The notes under the pieces are model-generated. The model made no database searches, was not told the origin of the DNA, and saw nothing but the letters and a program-made list of their open reading frames with translations. A DNA stretch of 64,000 nt from Paenochrobactrum gallinarii (lineage in GTDB: Bacteria; Pseudomonadota; Alphaproteobacteria; Rhizobiales; Rhizobiaceae): positions 1 to 64,000 of the forward strand of contig NZ_JACIIU010000010.1 of the NCBI RefSeq assembly GCF_014205685.1. The letters run 5' to 3'. The position numbers and the translations under genes were made by a program. This document shows, piece after piece, positions 36,853 to 46,819 of the stretch (position 1 is its first letter; each line of letters starts with the position of its first letter).

Positions 36853-37695
36853 TTAAAGCTTGCTGGCTCTGCTTTGCAAAATACTATCGGCAACAGCAAG
36901 AGCTTGCGCGTTTACCGCTACATCATGAACTCGGAATATATCTGCTCCGTCCAAACGTAAAGTGACAGAAGTAGCGCTTGTGGATACATCACGCTGCAAG
37001 GGGTCAGTTATACCGCTTATTTTTCCAATAAAGCGCTTGCGTGATGTGCCGACCAGCATCGGATAAGGAAACCGCGCCATTTCCTTAAACCGGCTAAGCA
37101 GTTCAATATCTTCATCCAGAGAACGGGTAAATCCAAAGCCCGGATCAAGCACAATCTGATTATCGGCAATACCAGCCTGATGGGCGATCTCAATAGATTT
37201 TTTGAAAAATACAGCCTGATCCTCAAGCGGATCTGCCTCGCATTGACGCTCGCGGCTGGTATGCATCAGCACTAGACCGGCACCTGTAGCCTTTGCAATA
37301 TGGGCGATATCCGGCTCACGATGCAAGCCCCAGACATCATTGACAATGTGAGCACCAGCTTCAATGGCAAGCTTTGCCGTTTCAGCACGATATGTATCAA
37401 CGGAAATGATGCAATCACCCTGCTCTGACAGCATTTTGATAATAGGCAGCACGCGCTTTTGTTCTGTTTTGGCATCAACAGCTTCAGCATTGGGTTTAGT
37501 TGATTCACCACCCACATCAATGATGCGCGCACCATCTTCAATCATCGCGCGGGCTTTTTGCAATGCAGTATCCGCCTGAAAATGATGGCCGCCATCAGAG
37601 AAGGAATCCGGCGTTACATTCAAAATCCCCATGATGATGGCCTGCGCACCAAGCTCTAATGTCTTTCCATGTGCCAGTTGCCATTGTTTCAACAT
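36853..37695 (-). CDS. folP: Dihydropteroate synthase
   Basis: The 280-residue TIM-barrel enzyme joins p-aminobenzoate to the pterin pyrophosphate; it is the sulfonamide target. Visible motifs: IMGILNVTPDSFSDGGHH (pterin/substrate loop), IIDVGGESTKPNA, and IVLDPGFGFTRS with LVGTSRKRFIGK near the C-terminus. It is the first gene of folP-folB-folK, with 64 bp before folB. The usual pABA-loop serine/arginine residues appear intact. Confidence 0.95.
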   Translation of the reverse strand: MLKQWQLAHGKTLELGAQAIIMGILNVTPDSFSDGGHHFQADTALQKARAMIEDGARIIDVGGESTKPNAEAVDAKTEQKRVLPIIKMLSEQGDCIISVDTYRAETAKLAIEAGAHIVNDVWGLHREPDIAHIAKATGAGLVLMHTSRERQCEADPLEDQAVFFKKSIEIAHQAGIADNQIVLDPGFGFTRSLDEDIELLSRFKEMARFPYPMLVGTSRKRFIGKISGITDPLQRDVSTSATSVTLRLDGADIFRVHDVAVNAQALAVADSILQSRASKL

Positions 37696-37904
37696 TTATG
37701 AATGCTCCAACTCAATGCATTAATCATAACCGCGGTTAATGTGATGGGTGCAGATTATCTTCTACGCATTATCAACCGTATCGCGCTATAACTTACTTGA
37801 CCATTTTGGCAACCGTTACAATGGGCAAGGTTCATTTATGCGGATGCTTGAAATAACAAAACTATGAACATGATAAACACACACATTTTACAAGGGTTGC
37901 TGAT

Positions 37905-38522
37905 ATGATCAATAAGTTCAAAGTCCTGATCGCAGCTTCCGTATTGTTCTCGGCAGCGGCTCCGGCACAGTCTGCCTCTATTTTCCGTGAGATGAAATAC
38001 TATAATATCAACGGAAAAACGGCTGCCGATCTTGATTATGCCCTGTCGAACAAAGGGCCGTTTTTGAAATCGACCGGCCAGCACCATCCGGGCGCAGCTG
38101 AAATTCGCTTTGATGCCAAAGTGCGCTACGGCAAAGAGGACGGCAAAGCCTGCAAGGTGACCGGTGTTTATGTGAATGTGCATGGCAAAGTGTTTCTGCC
38201 TCGCTGGAAACAGCGCAAGCGTGCCCCTTTAGAACTGGCGATGATCTGGGATACTTTATCAAGCGACATCAGACGTCATGAGGAAAGCCATCTGGTGATT
38301 GCGCGTGTGCATGCCAGTGAAATGGAGCAGACAATTGCCCGGCTTTACAGCCGTAAAGATTGCGCAGACCTGCGTGACGACATCAATCGTGTGACTGAAA
38401 AAATCATGGAAAAACATGATAAAGAACAACAGCGTTTTGATCGTGTCGAAACAATCAATTTTGAGAGCCGTTTTGAGCGCTTGCTGACTTACCGGCTGGA
38501 GCAGCTCGCAGACAGTCTTTAA
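37905..38522 (+). CDS. DUF922-family secreted protein (putative metalloprotease)
   Basis: The 205-residue product has a signal peptide (MINKFKVLIAASVLFSAAAP) and a DUF922 domain. An HEESH motif sits near residue 130 (SDIRRHEESHLVIARVHASE), which fits the zinc-binding HExxH of predicted zinc proteases in that family. No proteolytic activity has been shown for most of these. It is likely periplasmic. It is followed by a strong terminator and has its own promoter region of about 200 bp after folP. Confidence 0.85.
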   Translation: MINKFKVLIAASVLFSAAAPAQSASIFREMKYYNINGKTAADLDYALSNKGPFLKSTGQHHPGAAEIRFDAKVRYGKEDGKACKVTGVYVNVHGKVFLPRWKQRKRAPLELAMIWDTLSSDIRRHEESHLVIARVHASEMEQTIARLYSRKDCADLRDDINRVTEKIMEKHDKEQQRFDRVETINFESRFERLLTYRLEQLADSL

Positions 38523-38535
38523 AAAACAGCTATAA

Positions 38536-38573
38536 AAAAGACCGCGCTTTTAATAAAAAGCGCGGTCTTTTTG
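38536..38573. terminator. Terminator between the DUF922 gene and metY
   Basis: A long stem (AAAAAGACCGCGCTTTT pairing with AAAAGCGCGGTCTTTTT) with T-runs on both strands, serving both converging genes. Confidence 0.93.
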
Positions 38574-38587
38574 TTTGTACCAGAACT

Positions 38588-39871
38588 TTAGATATTCGCT
38601 AAAGCCTGTTCCAAATCAGCGATAATATCGTCGGCATCTTCAATACCGATTGAGAGACGGATCACTTCCGGTCCGGCACCTGCTGCCACCTTTTGTTCGT
38701 CATTCAGCTGACGATGTGTTGTGGACGCCGGATGAATGACCAGTGAGCGTGTGTCACCAATATTGGCCAGCAGCGAGAACAATTCGAGGTTGCCCACAAA
38801 CTTCACGCCTTCGTCATAGCCGCCCTTCAAACCGAAGGTGAAGACAGCACCTGCACCCTTTGGTGCATATTTCTGCTGCAAGGCATGATATTTATCATCA
38901 GGCAAACCGGAATAGTTGACCCAAGCCACTTTATCATGGGCTTTCAACCAGGTCGCTACCTTCAGCGCATTGTCACAATGGCGCTGCATACGCAGTGGCA
39001 ATGTTTCTGCACCGGTCAAAATCTGGAAAGCGTTGAATGGCGAAATAGCAGGTCCAAGATCACGAAGACCAAGAACACGCGCGGCAATAGCAAAAGACAT
39101 ATTACCGAATGTTTTGTGCAATTCCATGCCGGCATAATCTGGACGCGGTTCAGTCAGCAGCGGATAATTGCCGGACTTCGCCCAGTCAAATGTGCCGCCA
39201 TCCACCAGAATACCGCCCATGGAGTTGCCATGACCGCCAATGAACTTGGTCAGAGAATGAACAACGATGTCGGCGCCATGCTCGATTGGACGCACCAGAT
39301 ATGGCGAAGCAAGCGTATTATCAACGATCAGCGGCAGGCCATGTTTATGTGCAACTTCGGCAATGGCTGCAATATCAACGACAATACCGCCCGGATTAGC
39401 AAAGCTTTCAATAAAAATCGCACGGGTGCGATCATCAATCTGCGCTTCAAATGAAGACGGATCAGTGGCTTCTGCCCAGCGCACATGCCAGTCAAAGGCT
39501 TTGAAAGACTGACCGAACTGGTTGATCGAACCACCATAAAGCTTGTTACCGGCAACGAAATTATCGCCTGGTCGCATCAGCGTATGGAAAACCAGCATTT
39601 GCGCCGCATGGCCGGATGCGGTTGCAACAGCCGCGGTACCGCCTTCCAAAGCTGCAACGCGCTCTTCCAGCACAGCAGTGGTCGGGTTGGTGATGCGGGT
39701 ATAAATATTGCCGAATGCCTGCAAGCCAAACAGCGAAGCTGCATGATCAGCATCATCAAAGACAAAGGCTGTCGTCTGATAAATCGGCGTTGCACGTGCG
39801 CCTGTGGTCGGGTCTGGTTTGGCTCCGGCATGAATTGCCAGTGTTTCAATTCCGGGTGCGCGCTTTGACAT
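38588..39871 (-). CDS. metY: O-acetylhomoserine sulfhydrylase / cysteine synthase type
   Basis: The 427-residue PLP enzyme is in the Cys/Met metabolism family. It has RITNPTTAVLEERVAALEGG, ATASGHAAQM and the PLP lysine in VHSLTKFIGGHGNS. It would use O-acetylhomoserine with sulfide to give homocysteine in direct sulfhydrylation. It could also have cysteine-synthase side activity. AGGAGGG is about six bases before the ATG. I looked for a SAM-II riboswitch in the leader and did not find one. Confidence 0.9.
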   Translation of the reverse strand: MSKRAPGIETLAIHAGAKPDPTTGARATPIYQTTAFVFDDADHAASLFGLQAFGNIYTRITNPTTAVLEERVAALEGGTAAVATASGHAAQMLVFHTLMRPGDNFVAGNKLYGGSINQFGQSFKAFDWHVRWAEATDPSSFEAQIDDRTRAIFIESFANPGGIVVDIAAIAEVAHKHGLPLIVDNTLASPYLVRPIEHGADIVVHSLTKFIGGHGNSMGGILVDGGTFDWAKSGNYPLLTEPRPDYAGMELHKTFGNMSFAIAARVLGLRDLGPAISPFNAFQILTGAETLPLRMQRHCDNALKVATWLKAHDKVAWVNYSGLPDDKYHALQQKYAPKGAGAVFTFGLKGGYDEGVKFVGNLELFSLLANIGDTRSLVIHPASTTHRQLNDEQKVAAGAGPEVIRLSIGIEDADDIIADLEQALANI

Positions 39872-39886
39872 TAAATCCCTCCATAG

Positions 39887-39900
39887 GCGAATAAATTCGC
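39887..39900. promoter_or_regulatory. Inverted repeat in the metY leader
   Basis: GCGAAT-AA-ATTCGC is a perfect 6-bp inverted repeat near the metY ribosome binding site. It could be a regulator operator or a leader hairpin. No known motif was recognised. Confidence 0.25.
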
Positions 39901-40048
39901 AATACCGTTTTTGTTGGTAGCGAACTTATGGATAAACCATAAAAAAGCAAATGATCCGATGCTAGAAAGCGAGCATTTAAGCAAAATATTTTCTCAAAAT
40001 TTACGATTTTGAAAAAATAAAACCGGATCAAGGTGGAAAGGCGTGAAA

Positions 40049-40483
40049 TCAGCCGATCAGGCGCGGATATTCAATCGCCGGACAGCGGTTCATGACCACT
40101 TTAAGCCCTGCGTCATGCGCACGTTTTCCGGCGTCTACATCGATCACGCCAAGCTGTGTCCAAAGCACTTTTGGCTGCGCTTTTAAAGACAGGATTTCAT
40201 CGACAATGCCAGCCACGGCATTGGACGCTCTGAAAACCTCAACCATGTCGACTGGCTCCGGAATATCGCTTAAACTAGCATAAACCGATGCGCCAAGTAT
40301 TTCTTTGCCAGCCTGCCCCGGATTAACCGGCAAAACGCGATAGCCTTTTTGCAACAGAAATTCCATGACATGATAGCTTGGGCGGTCTTCATTGGGGGAT
40401 GCGCCAAGCAGTGCAATAGTTTTGACGGTAGATAAAATCTCGCGCAATTCTGCATCGCTGTCATTCAAATAGGTGCTCATCAT
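40049..40483 (-). CDS. CoA-binding (YccU-type) protein
   Basis: The 144-residue protein is a single CoA_binding (Rossmann-like) domain, with IALLGASPNEDRPSYHVME near the start and NPGQAGKEILG, WTQLGVIDVDA and NRCPAIEYPRL later. Such stand-alone domains bind CoA or nucleotides in vitro; the role is unknown. It lies upstream of metY on the same strand with about 180 bp between them. This pairing is seen in relatives. Confidence 0.85.
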   Translation of the reverse strand: MMSTYLNDSDAELREILSTVKTIALLGASPNEDRPSYHVMEFLLQKGYRVLPVNPGQAGKEILGASVYASLSDIPEPVDMVEVFRASNAVAGIVDEILSLKAQPKVLWTQLGVIDVDAGKRAHDAGLKVVMNRCPAIEYPRLIG

Positions 40484-40559
40484 TACCCCTTAAGTACGGT
40501 TTGCTTCATTTAATGAATATGGCATGTTTTGATGAAAAATTTAATAGGGAACGAAACTT

Positions 40560-40997
40560 GTGCAGCCAAATTTAACCCCCGTTATGTCCGTGGCGGAACT
40601 GGAAGACTTTTTAAACCGCGAATTTCCGCAATTGCATGAATCGGGTCGCGATTATCATGTGGCTGAAATTGATGCAGGCCGCGCCGTTATGACATTGAAT
40701 GCAGGTGCTAAACATTTGCGCCCCGGCAATACGGTTTCCGGCCCCTCACTCTTTATGCTGGCAGATGTCTGCGCTTATGCGGTGATTTTGGCGCATATCG
40801 GCCCTGTAGCGCTTGCTGTCACGACCAATCTTAATATCAATTTTTTACGCAAGGCGGAGGCCGGTTTATTAAAGGCCGAAGCCAGATTGCTTAAACTTGG
40901 CAAACGTCTCGCTGTCGTGGATATTTTCATCACAGATAGTCATGAAGCCTTGATTGCCCATGCAACAACGACATATTCCGTGCCGCCAAGCCGATAA
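40560..40997 (+). CDS. PaaI-type hotdog thioesterase
   Basis: The 145-residue protein has the hotdog fold signature NTVSGPSLFMLADVCAYAVI and LAVTTNLNINFLRKAEAGLL, typical of PaaI/YdiI acyl-CoA thioesterases. The start is GTG at 40560 with AGGGA upstream. It lies before rplM-rpsI, as in other Hyphomicrobiales, but a separate long leader divides them. Substrate unknown. Confidence 0.88.
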   Translation: MQPNLTPVMSVAELEDFLNREFPQLHESGRDYHVAEIDAGRAVMTLNAGAKHLRPGNTVSGPSLFMLADVCAYAVILAHIGPVALAVTTNLNINFLRKAEAGLLKAEARLLKLGKRLAVVDIFITDSHEALIAHATTTYSVPPSR

Positions 40998-41232
40998 ATT
41001 ATGAGGTATCATAATACCGTAATATTAAGCTGTTGATTTTATTATATAATTTACAAGACGCTCATTTTAATGCGCTTGACGTACCTGTAAGAGTTGTGTA
41101 AGTGACACCCAGAATGTGTGAGGGCTAACTTCGCACATTTGTTTATGTTGTGAAGGTTCCGTCCGGAACACTCATAATACAAGCAACAAAAAATGCCTTC
41201 CATGCAGGAAGGATTATCCAAGGAAAACTTTT
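40998..41232. promoter_or_regulatory. Leader and promoter of rplM-rpsI
   Basis: About 235 bp without a reading frame lies before rplM. It probably holds the promoter and the untranslated leader of the ribosomal operon. L13 regulation in the leader is possible, but I see no specific structure. Confidence 0.5.
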
Positions 41233-41697
41233 ATGGCAACTTTCTCTCAGAAGCCAGCCGAAGTTGAGAAGAAGTGGATTTTGATTGACGCCGAAGGTCT
41301 CGTCGTTGGTCGTCTTGCCACTCTCGTCGCCAACATTCTGCGCGGTAAGAACAAGCCAACCTTTACCCCACACGTTGATGATGGTGACAATGTCATCGTA
41401 ATCAATGCTGACAAGGTTGTATTCACCGGTAAGAAATATACCGACAAGAAATACTACTGGCACACCGGCCATCCGGGCGGAATCAAAGAGCGTACAGCTC
41501 GCCAGATTCTTGAAGGCCGCTTCCCTGAACGCGTATTCGAAAAGGCTGTTGAACGTATGGTTCCACGTGGCCCGCTCGGTCGTCGTCAGATGAAGAACCT
41601 GCGTGTTTATGCAGGCACCAGCCACCCGCACGAAGCTCAGCAGCCTGAAGTCCTCGACGTAGGCGCGCTGAACCGTAAGAACAAAGGGATTGCATAA
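41233..41697 (+). CDS. rplM: 50S ribosomal protein L13
   Basis: The 154-residue protein has the L13 signature from [20 protein letters not shown] through [31 protein letters not shown] and [18 protein letters not shown]. It is an early-binding 23S rRNA protein. AGGAAAA lies upstream of the ATG. It is followed after two bases by rpsI, the usual pair. Confidence 0.97.
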   Translation: MATFSQKPAEVEKKWILIDAEGLVVGRLATLVANILRGKNKPTFTPHVDDGDNVIVINADKVVFTGKKYTDKKYYWHTGHPGGIKERTARQILEGRFPERVFEKAVERMVPRGPLGRRQMKNLRVYAGTSHPHEAQQPEVLDVGALNRKNKGIA

Positions 41698-41699
41698 TC

Positions 41700-42173
41700 A
41701 TGGCTGAGCTAAACTCGCTCGAAGATCTGGGCACAGTTGTTGCAACTGAAGCCGCAGCTCCGGTTCATGTACAGAAGCTCGATAAACTTGGCCGTGCATA
41801 TGCAACCGGCAAGCGTAAAGATGCTGTAGCTCGCGTTTGGGTAAAGCCAGGCAGCGGCAAGATCACTGTAAACGGTAAAGACTTTACCGCTTACTTCGCA
41901 CGTCCGGTGCTTCAGATGATCCTGCAGCAACCAATCGTTGCTTCAAACCGCAACGGCCAGTTCGACATTATCGCTACCGTTGCCGGTGGTGGTTTGTCCG
42001 GTCAGGCTGGTGCTGTTCGTCACGGCATCTCCAAGGCTCTGACCCATTACGAGCCAGGTCTGCGTGCAGTACTGAAAAAAGGTGGCTTCCTTACACGTGA
42101 TAGCCGCGTTGTTGAACGTAAAAAGTACGGTCGTGCGAAAGCCCGTCGTTCTTTCCAGTTCTCGAAGCGCTAA
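41700..42173 (+). CDS. rpsI: 30S ribosomal protein S9
   Basis: The 157-residue protein contains the S9 core [39 protein letters not shown] and the C-terminal [16 protein letters not shown] that reaches the P-site tRNA. An alphaproteobacterial N-terminal extension of about 30 residues precedes it. It is in the rplM-rpsI operon, followed by a terminator. Confidence 0.97.
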   Translation: MAELNSLEDLGTVVATEAAAPVHVQKLDKLGRAYATGKRKDAVARVWVKPGSGKITVNGKDFTAYFARPVLQMILQQPIVASNRNGQFDIIATVAGGGLSGQAGAVRHGISKALTHYEPGLRAVLKKGGFLTRDSRVVERKKYGRAKARRSFQFSKR

Positions 42174-42195
42174 TACGCTTTTCGACTTCGACAAG

Positions 42196-42223
42196 AAAGC
42201 GGGTCTTCGGATCCGCTTTTTTT
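42196..42223 (+). terminator. Terminator after rpsI
   Basis: AAAGCGG pairs with CCGCTTT around a 10-base loop, followed by a run of T. Confidence 0.85.
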
Positions 42224-42445
42224 GTATGTTTCGCCGTAAGGTAAAGAGATACAAAAACGACTATTTACGACACCCCAATGAAATCATACAAATTGAATAT
42301 AATCGCGATGATTGTGCTATGATTATATTGTATGACTGAAATCGCAGACTCATAGCTGCTTCTTATAATCGCGTTTATTTCTTAAATTAAATTATAAGAA
42401 AACGATCGCAACTAATTGAAATTTATAAAGATAAGGCAAAGAAGA

Positions 42446-43375
42446 ATGAAACCGAAAATCTTCATTGATGGCGAACATGGCACAACCGGCTTGCAGATCC
42501 GCACCCGACTGGCTGGCCGCACCGATCTTGAAGTTATTTCGATTCCCGAAGAAGAACGCCGCAACAAGGATATGCGCGCTGATTATCTGCGCGCTGCCGA
42601 CATTGCCATTCTTTGCCTGCCTGATGACGCCTCAAGAGAGGCGGTCAGCCTTTTGCATGGCCACAATGATACCCGCATTATTGACACGTCGACCGCGCAC
42701 CGTATCCATGCTGACTGGGCTTACGGTTTTGCAGAATTGGAAAAAGCACAGCGCGAGCGCATCAAGTCTGCGCGCCTTGTGGCAAATCCTGGTTGCTATC
42801 CGACCGGTGCGATTGCCCTCGTGCGCCCTTTGCGTGACGCTGGCCTTCTTGGCTCCGATCATGCCATCAGCGTCAATGCAGTTTCCGGCTATACCGGCGG
42901 CGGCAAGCAGATGATTGCCCAGATGGAAGATCCGAATAATCCGGAACATATCAGCGCTAATAACTTCCTTTATGGCACGTCACTGCGCCACAAGCACGTG
43001 CCTGAATTGCAGATGCATGGCCGCTTGGAAAAACGCCCTGTCTTCAGCCCGAGCGTTGGCCGTTTTGCACAAGGCATGATTGTTCAGGTTCCGCTTTTCC
43101 TTGATCAGATGCAGGGTAAACATTCGCTGAAAAGCATTCATGAAGCACTCACCGCTCACTATGCGGGTCAGGATATTGTCCGCGTTGTACCGCTCGAAGA
43201 AAGCGCCAATGCCGGCCGCATTGATGCAGAAGAACTTGCCGGCACTGACGGCATGAAGCTTTATGTCTTCGGCACCGAAGGCGACGGTGAAGTCAACCTC
43301 GTTGCAGTACTTGATAATCTTGGCAAAGGCGCATCCGGTGCAGCTGTCCAGAATATGGATCTGATGCTGAGCTAA
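42446..43375 (+). CDS. argC: N-acetyl-gamma-glutamyl-phosphate reductase
   Basis: The 309-residue enzyme reduces N-acetylglutamyl phosphate in arginine synthesis. It is the short AGPR type: [20 protein letters not shown] at the start, the catalytic cysteine in [14 protein letters not shown], and [11 protein letters not shown]. The ATG at 42446 has a purine-rich site (AAGGCAAAGAAG) before it. It runs directly into the next gene, whose ATG follows the stop codon without a gap. Confidence 0.95.
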   Translation: MKPKIFIDGEHGTTGLQIRTRLAGRTDLEVISIPEEERRNKDMRADYLRAADIAILCLPDDASREAVSLLHGHNDTRIIDTSTAHRIHADWAYGFAELEKAQRERIKSARLVANPGCYPTGAIALVRPLRDAGLLGSDHAISVNAVSGYTGGGKQMIAQMEDPNNPEHISANNFLYGTSLRHKHVPELQMHGRLEKRPVFSPSVGRFAQGMIVQVPLFLDQMQGKHSLKSIHEALTAHYAGQDIVRVVPLEESANAGRIDAEELAGTDGMKLYVFGTEGDGEVNLVAVLDNLGKGASGAAVQNMDLMLS

Positions 43376-44221
43376 ATGATGATTGCACCAGCCTTCCCGC
43401 AAGACTGGGCTATTCAGGAGCATGCACTTCTGGTTGAAACTTTTAGTAGTTTCATCTGGAAAGTCCGGCTCCTGAATGATGAAATTGCCATCGTCAAAGA
43501 GATAAAAATCTTTGACGATGATAAGGACGAGCTACGTGGCGCCCATTATCTGCGCTGGCATAATGACGGAGCTTGTGTGCGTCTGCTTGATTTTCAGGAC
43601 AGACAAATGCTTTTGGAATATGCAGGCGATAAGACCTTAAAACAGGTCATTACTGAGCAGTCTGATAGTGACGCCACAGCTATCGCTGCCGGGGTCATAA
43701 AAGATTTGTTGGCACGATCTGACAAACCAGCCCCAACTCAATTACAGCCATTGCGTGATCGGTTTCAAAGTCTCTTTGAGAAAGCTAGTAGCGACTATTT
43801 AATCAAGCCTGACAGTTTTTATGTCAAGGCTGCAACTATGGCTGAGAACCTGCTCGGCAATCAGCAGAATTTACGCGTGTTGCATGGTGATATTCACCAT
43901 GAAAACATCATGCGGAGCAAGCGTGGCTGGCTGGTGATTGACCCTAAAGGTCTTTATGGCGATATGGGTTTTGATACAGCCAATATGTTTTATAATCCGC
44001 TCAATCAGACTGACTTAACAGCTGATCCGGCACGTATTGCAAACATGGCAGAAAGCTTTGCCAAAGCACTCAATCAATCACCGCGCCATATTTTGGATTA
44101 TGCGGTGATTTACGGCGCCTTATCAGCCAGCTGGCACGCCAATGATGGTAATAATGCCGATGAAGCTGAAGAGCTTATGGTTGCGAGTGCCATCTTAGAC
44201 ACCAGCAACCATTATTTTTAA
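43376..44221 (+). CDS. APH(6)/hydroxyurea-kinase family protein
   Basis: The 281-residue protein matches the aminoglycoside/hydroxyurea resistance kinase family. The catalytic loop is LRVLHGDIHHENIMRSK (HGDxxxxN) and the metal/ATP segment is LVIDPKGLYGDMGFDTANMF. In this family the enzyme phosphorylates streptomycin or related compounds, but many chromosomal members have no proven resistance role. It begins right after the argC stop, so it is translationally linked to it. It may be a cryptic resistance gene or act on an unknown metabolite. Confidence 0.85.
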   Translation: MMIAPAFPQDWAIQEHALLVETFSSFIWKVRLLNDEIAIVKEIKIFDDDKDELRGAHYLRWHNDGACVRLLDFQDRQMLLEYAGDKTLKQVITEQSDSDATAIAAGVIKDLLARSDKPAPTQLQPLRDRFQSLFEKASSDYLIKPDSFYVKAATMAENLLGNQQNLRVLHGDIHHENIMRSKRGWLVIDPKGLYGDMGFDTANMFYNPLNQTDLTADPARIANMAESFAKALNQSPRHILDYAVIYGALSASWHANDGNNADEAEELMVASAILDTSNHYF

Positions 44222-44225
44222 AAAA

Positions 44226-45305
44226 TCAATAAGCGCCTTTGGTCGCGCGCCAATGCGCGACCGCAAAAGCCAGCACAACCAATGCAAATCCCTGATGCAA
44301 CAGACCCCAGTGCAGCGGAACCATGGTCAGCAATGTTGCAATCCCGATGCCTGCCTGCACGAGAACCAGTGCTGTCAGCACCATAGCGCGTCTGGCATGC
44401 GTTGTGCCGCTTGCATGACGGGCAACCTGCACCACATGTAAAACAGCCAAAAGCAGCACCGTATAAGCCACCATACGATGGATAAACTGAACGGTTTTCG
44501 GATTTTCAAAAATATTGCGCCACAGTGGTGACTGACTGAAAAGATCGGACGGGATGATTGCACCATCCATCAGCGGCCATGTGTTGAAGGTGAGGCCTGC
44601 ATGCAGGCCCGCAACCAGACCACCCAGATAAATCTGCACCAAAACCGCAAAAACCAACCAGCCGGCAAAGCGCTGAATATTACGTTGCGCTTTATTTTCC
44701 GTATATTCAACCAGACCCCGCGCCACATAAAAGACGGCAGTGATAATAATGCATGCCATTGTTAAATGAACGGCCAGACGATATTGGCTGACATGGGTTA
44801 AAACGCTTAGGCCCGAAGCAACCATCCACCAGCCAATCGCCCCCTGCAATGCACCAAGTGCCAGAATGCCAAGCATACTGGTTTTAAGTCCGTCTTGCAG
44901 GCGACCGCTAATCCAGAAAAAGATCAATGGAATGGCAACCAGAAAGCCGACAAAGCGTGCCAGCATACGATGCGCCCATTCCCACCAGAAAATATACTGA
45001 AACTCGTAAAGGCTCATACCTTTGTTAATTTGCTCATATTGCGGGATCTGGCGATATTTTTCGAACTCTTCAACCCATTCTGCATGATTGAGCGGCGGGA
45101 TAACGCCATGGATCGGCTTCCACTCAGTAATGGAAAGGCCTGAGCCGGTCATACGTGTGGCACCGCCCACCATGACAATGGCGATCAGCACGACAAAAAC
45201 TGCATAGAGCCAGTATTTCACGAGATTGCGGTCACGGCGCTGTTTTTCGGTTAAACCCGCGCCGTCAGGCTGATGATAATAGTCCGGCATCGAAGCAGTT
45301 TTCAT
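44226..45305 (-). CDS. ctaA: Heme A synthase
   Basis: The 359-residue protein has about eight membrane segments and the heme ligand histidines in [39 protein letters not shown] and [12 protein letters not shown]. It converts heme O to heme A for cytochrome aa3 oxidase. It is the longer type 2 (COX15-like) form with an N-terminal tail (residues 1-25) typical of alphaproteobacteria. The start ATG is followed by [12 protein letters not shown]. It converges with the APH-family gene, with four bases between the stops. Confidence 0.94.
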   Translation of the reverse strand: MKTASMPDYYHQPDGAGLTEKQRRDRNLVKYWLYAVFVVLIAIVMVGGATRMTGSGLSITEWKPIHGVIPPLNHAEWVEEFEKYRQIPQYEQINKGMSLYEFQYIFWWEWAHRMLARFVGFLVAIPLIFFWISGRLQDGLKTSMLGILALGALQGAIGWWMVASGLSVLTHVSQYRLAVHLTMACIIITAVFYVARGLVEYTENKAQRNIQRFAGWLVFAVLVQIYLGGLVAGLHAGLTFNTWPLMDGAIIPSDLFSQSPLWRNIFENPKTVQFIHRMVAYTVLLLAVLHVVQVARHASGTTHARRAMVLTALVLVQAGIGIATLLTMVPLHWGLLHQGFALVVLAFAVAHWRATKGAY

Positions 45306-45591
45306 TTTGAAACCCTATGCCCACAGCAAGTGGCCGATGAGCGTATGAATGTTAATTATGAAGCAATTTTCATCACTTAAGGTAAAATTCCCGCACATGA
45401 TCTTTAGCGCATTTTTGCAATGCGCGTAAACATGTAAGGATCAATGACAAATCAAATTGAGACTGACAAGAGAGCAGCGCGCGACAGATAGGCACGTCAC
45501 TTGATCCAAGCTGCCGCTGTACTCTTGATATTACTATCATTATAAGCTGATCACGCTATAATAGTGCAATATTGATTTTGGGAGAGAAACA

Positions 45592-45813
45592 TTGCCAGTG
45601 CGTTTGAAAAAACTGATCGGAACTTTTTTGCTGGTTTCGCTCGTCATTATTTATGCACTGCTGGCAACGATCATCGCTGTGGCTCATTTAGGTGATGCCA
45701 GCGTATGGGTTCACTTGCTTTATTTCGCAGTCACCGGACTGCTCTGGATTGTTCCGGCAATGGGCATCATCTGGTGGATGGCGCAGCCGCCTCGCTCACG
45801 CGCAGATGGATAA
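45592..45813 (+). CDS. DUF2842-family small membrane protein
   Basis: The 73-residue protein has two membrane segments (LIGTFLLVSLVIIYALLATI and HLLYFAVTGLLWIVPAMGII) with a C-terminal WWMAQPPR motif, the pattern of DUF2842, a family found in alphaproteobacteria. The start is TTG at 45592, with GGGAG eight bases upstream. Its 3' end overlaps the convergent kinase-like gene by 47 bp. The function is unknown. Confidence 0.8.
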   Translation: MPVRLKKLIGTFLLVSLVIIYALLATIIAVAHLGDASVWVHLLYFAVTGLLWIVPAMGIIWWMAQPPRSRADG

Positions 45814-46819
45814 ATGTTCCATAGCCACTCTGGCTTAAATCATGGGCATGTTTGGCAATTTCTTCGCGTTCACAATCATAAACCGTGAGCGCGATTTGCG
45901 TTTTATGGGTAACCAGAGCTGCAATATCTGCTGCCCATGTCGGTCCGCATTCCAGCACGACAAGATCATAAACCGTTTCCAGCGCCCCAATAATCAGGCT
46001 TAAATCTTTTTCATTCTTCATGGCCTGCGACGGATCGGTCGAGCCAAGCGGCATCACATGGGCATCAGAATAATGATCTGCATGGATTGCATCGGCAAAG
46101 CGCACACGCCCAACTAAAAGATCGGTTACCCCTGCCTCATAATGACCATCCAGCATGGTGGCGCTGACAGCACCCGTGCCGGTCATATCAACGAGAATAA
46201 CGCGGGAACCACGATCGGCAAGTTCACGCACCAGCTCAAGCGTCACAACCGCGCCATTATCGCCCTCAGGAGAGATCGCCAATATCCGGCTTATTTCCAA
46301 ATGATGTAATGCGCGTGCAAAAACATTGACCACATAGTGATTTTCATTTTTTTCCAAGGCTGGCTGTAGATCAGACATTGTCTGGACTGGCTCGGGGTCT
46401 GATTGTTCTTCACGCATTAAACTATCTTCATCATGCTTTGCCACAACAGGTGTATCTGGCATTATCTCATGCGGCTCATCTTCAACCACATTTTTCTGCT
46501 CAACAAAAGGTGCAATCAGTGCGCGCCCGCTCATCAGCTCAGACAAAATCACCATGCTGGAAATTAATAAAACGCCGCTGACACAACAGGCACTGATAAT
46601 CTTAAATGATAAAATAGCATGAGATATCCCGCTTTTACGGCTCGCGATGATCAAAGCATCAGGATAAATCCAATAGCAGACAACCCAGGCTATCAGCCCC
46701 ATCAAGACTGCGCCACCAATAATAAGATATGAATTGCGCCAGATGCTTTTAAAAAGAACAGTGCTGTCTACATCAGCTTCTTTAAATGAAAAGCTTCTTT
46801 TCGTGTCCTTACCGGACAT
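45767..46819 (-). CDS. Membrane protein with degenerate BY-kinase-like ATPase domain
   Basis: The 350-residue protein starts with two close membrane segments (about 30-51 and 69-94) joined by about 18 residues. An acidic Pro/Glu linker follows (about 105-160). The C-terminal part resembles the CpsD/ExoP tyrosine-kinase ATPase: ILAISPEGDNGAVVTLELVR aligns with Walker A but has no GK[ST], SRVILVDMTGTGA stands for Walker A-prime, and YDLVVLECGPTWAADI fits the last beta strand. Full-length homologues have a large periplasmic Wzz domain between the two segments; here it is absent. It is divergent from the export lipoprotein and sugar transferase genes. It may be a catalytically dead regulator of polysaccharide export. 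Confidence 0.7.
   Translation of the reverse strand: MSGKDTKRSFSFKEADVDSTVLFKSIWRNSYLIIGGAVLMGLIAWVVCYWIYPDALIIASRKSGISHAILSFKIISACCVSGVLLISSMVILSELMSGRALIAPFVEQKNVVEDEPHEIMPDTPVVAKHDEDSLMREEQSDPEPVQTMSDLQPALEKNENHYVVNVFARALHHLEISRILAISPEGDNGAVVTLELVRELADRGSRVILVDMTGTGAVSATMLDGHYEAGVTDLLVGRVRFADAIHADHYSDAHVMPLGSTDPSQAMKNEKDLSLIIGALETVYDLVVLECGPTWAADIAALVTHKTQIALTVYDCEREEIAKHAHDLSQSGYGTFIHLRVSEAAAPSTR

Noticed and set aside
39872-40048. Possible SAM-II riboswitch before metY
   Set aside because: Such elements are common before methionine genes in this class, but the conserved SAM-II core and pseudoknot sequences are not present.
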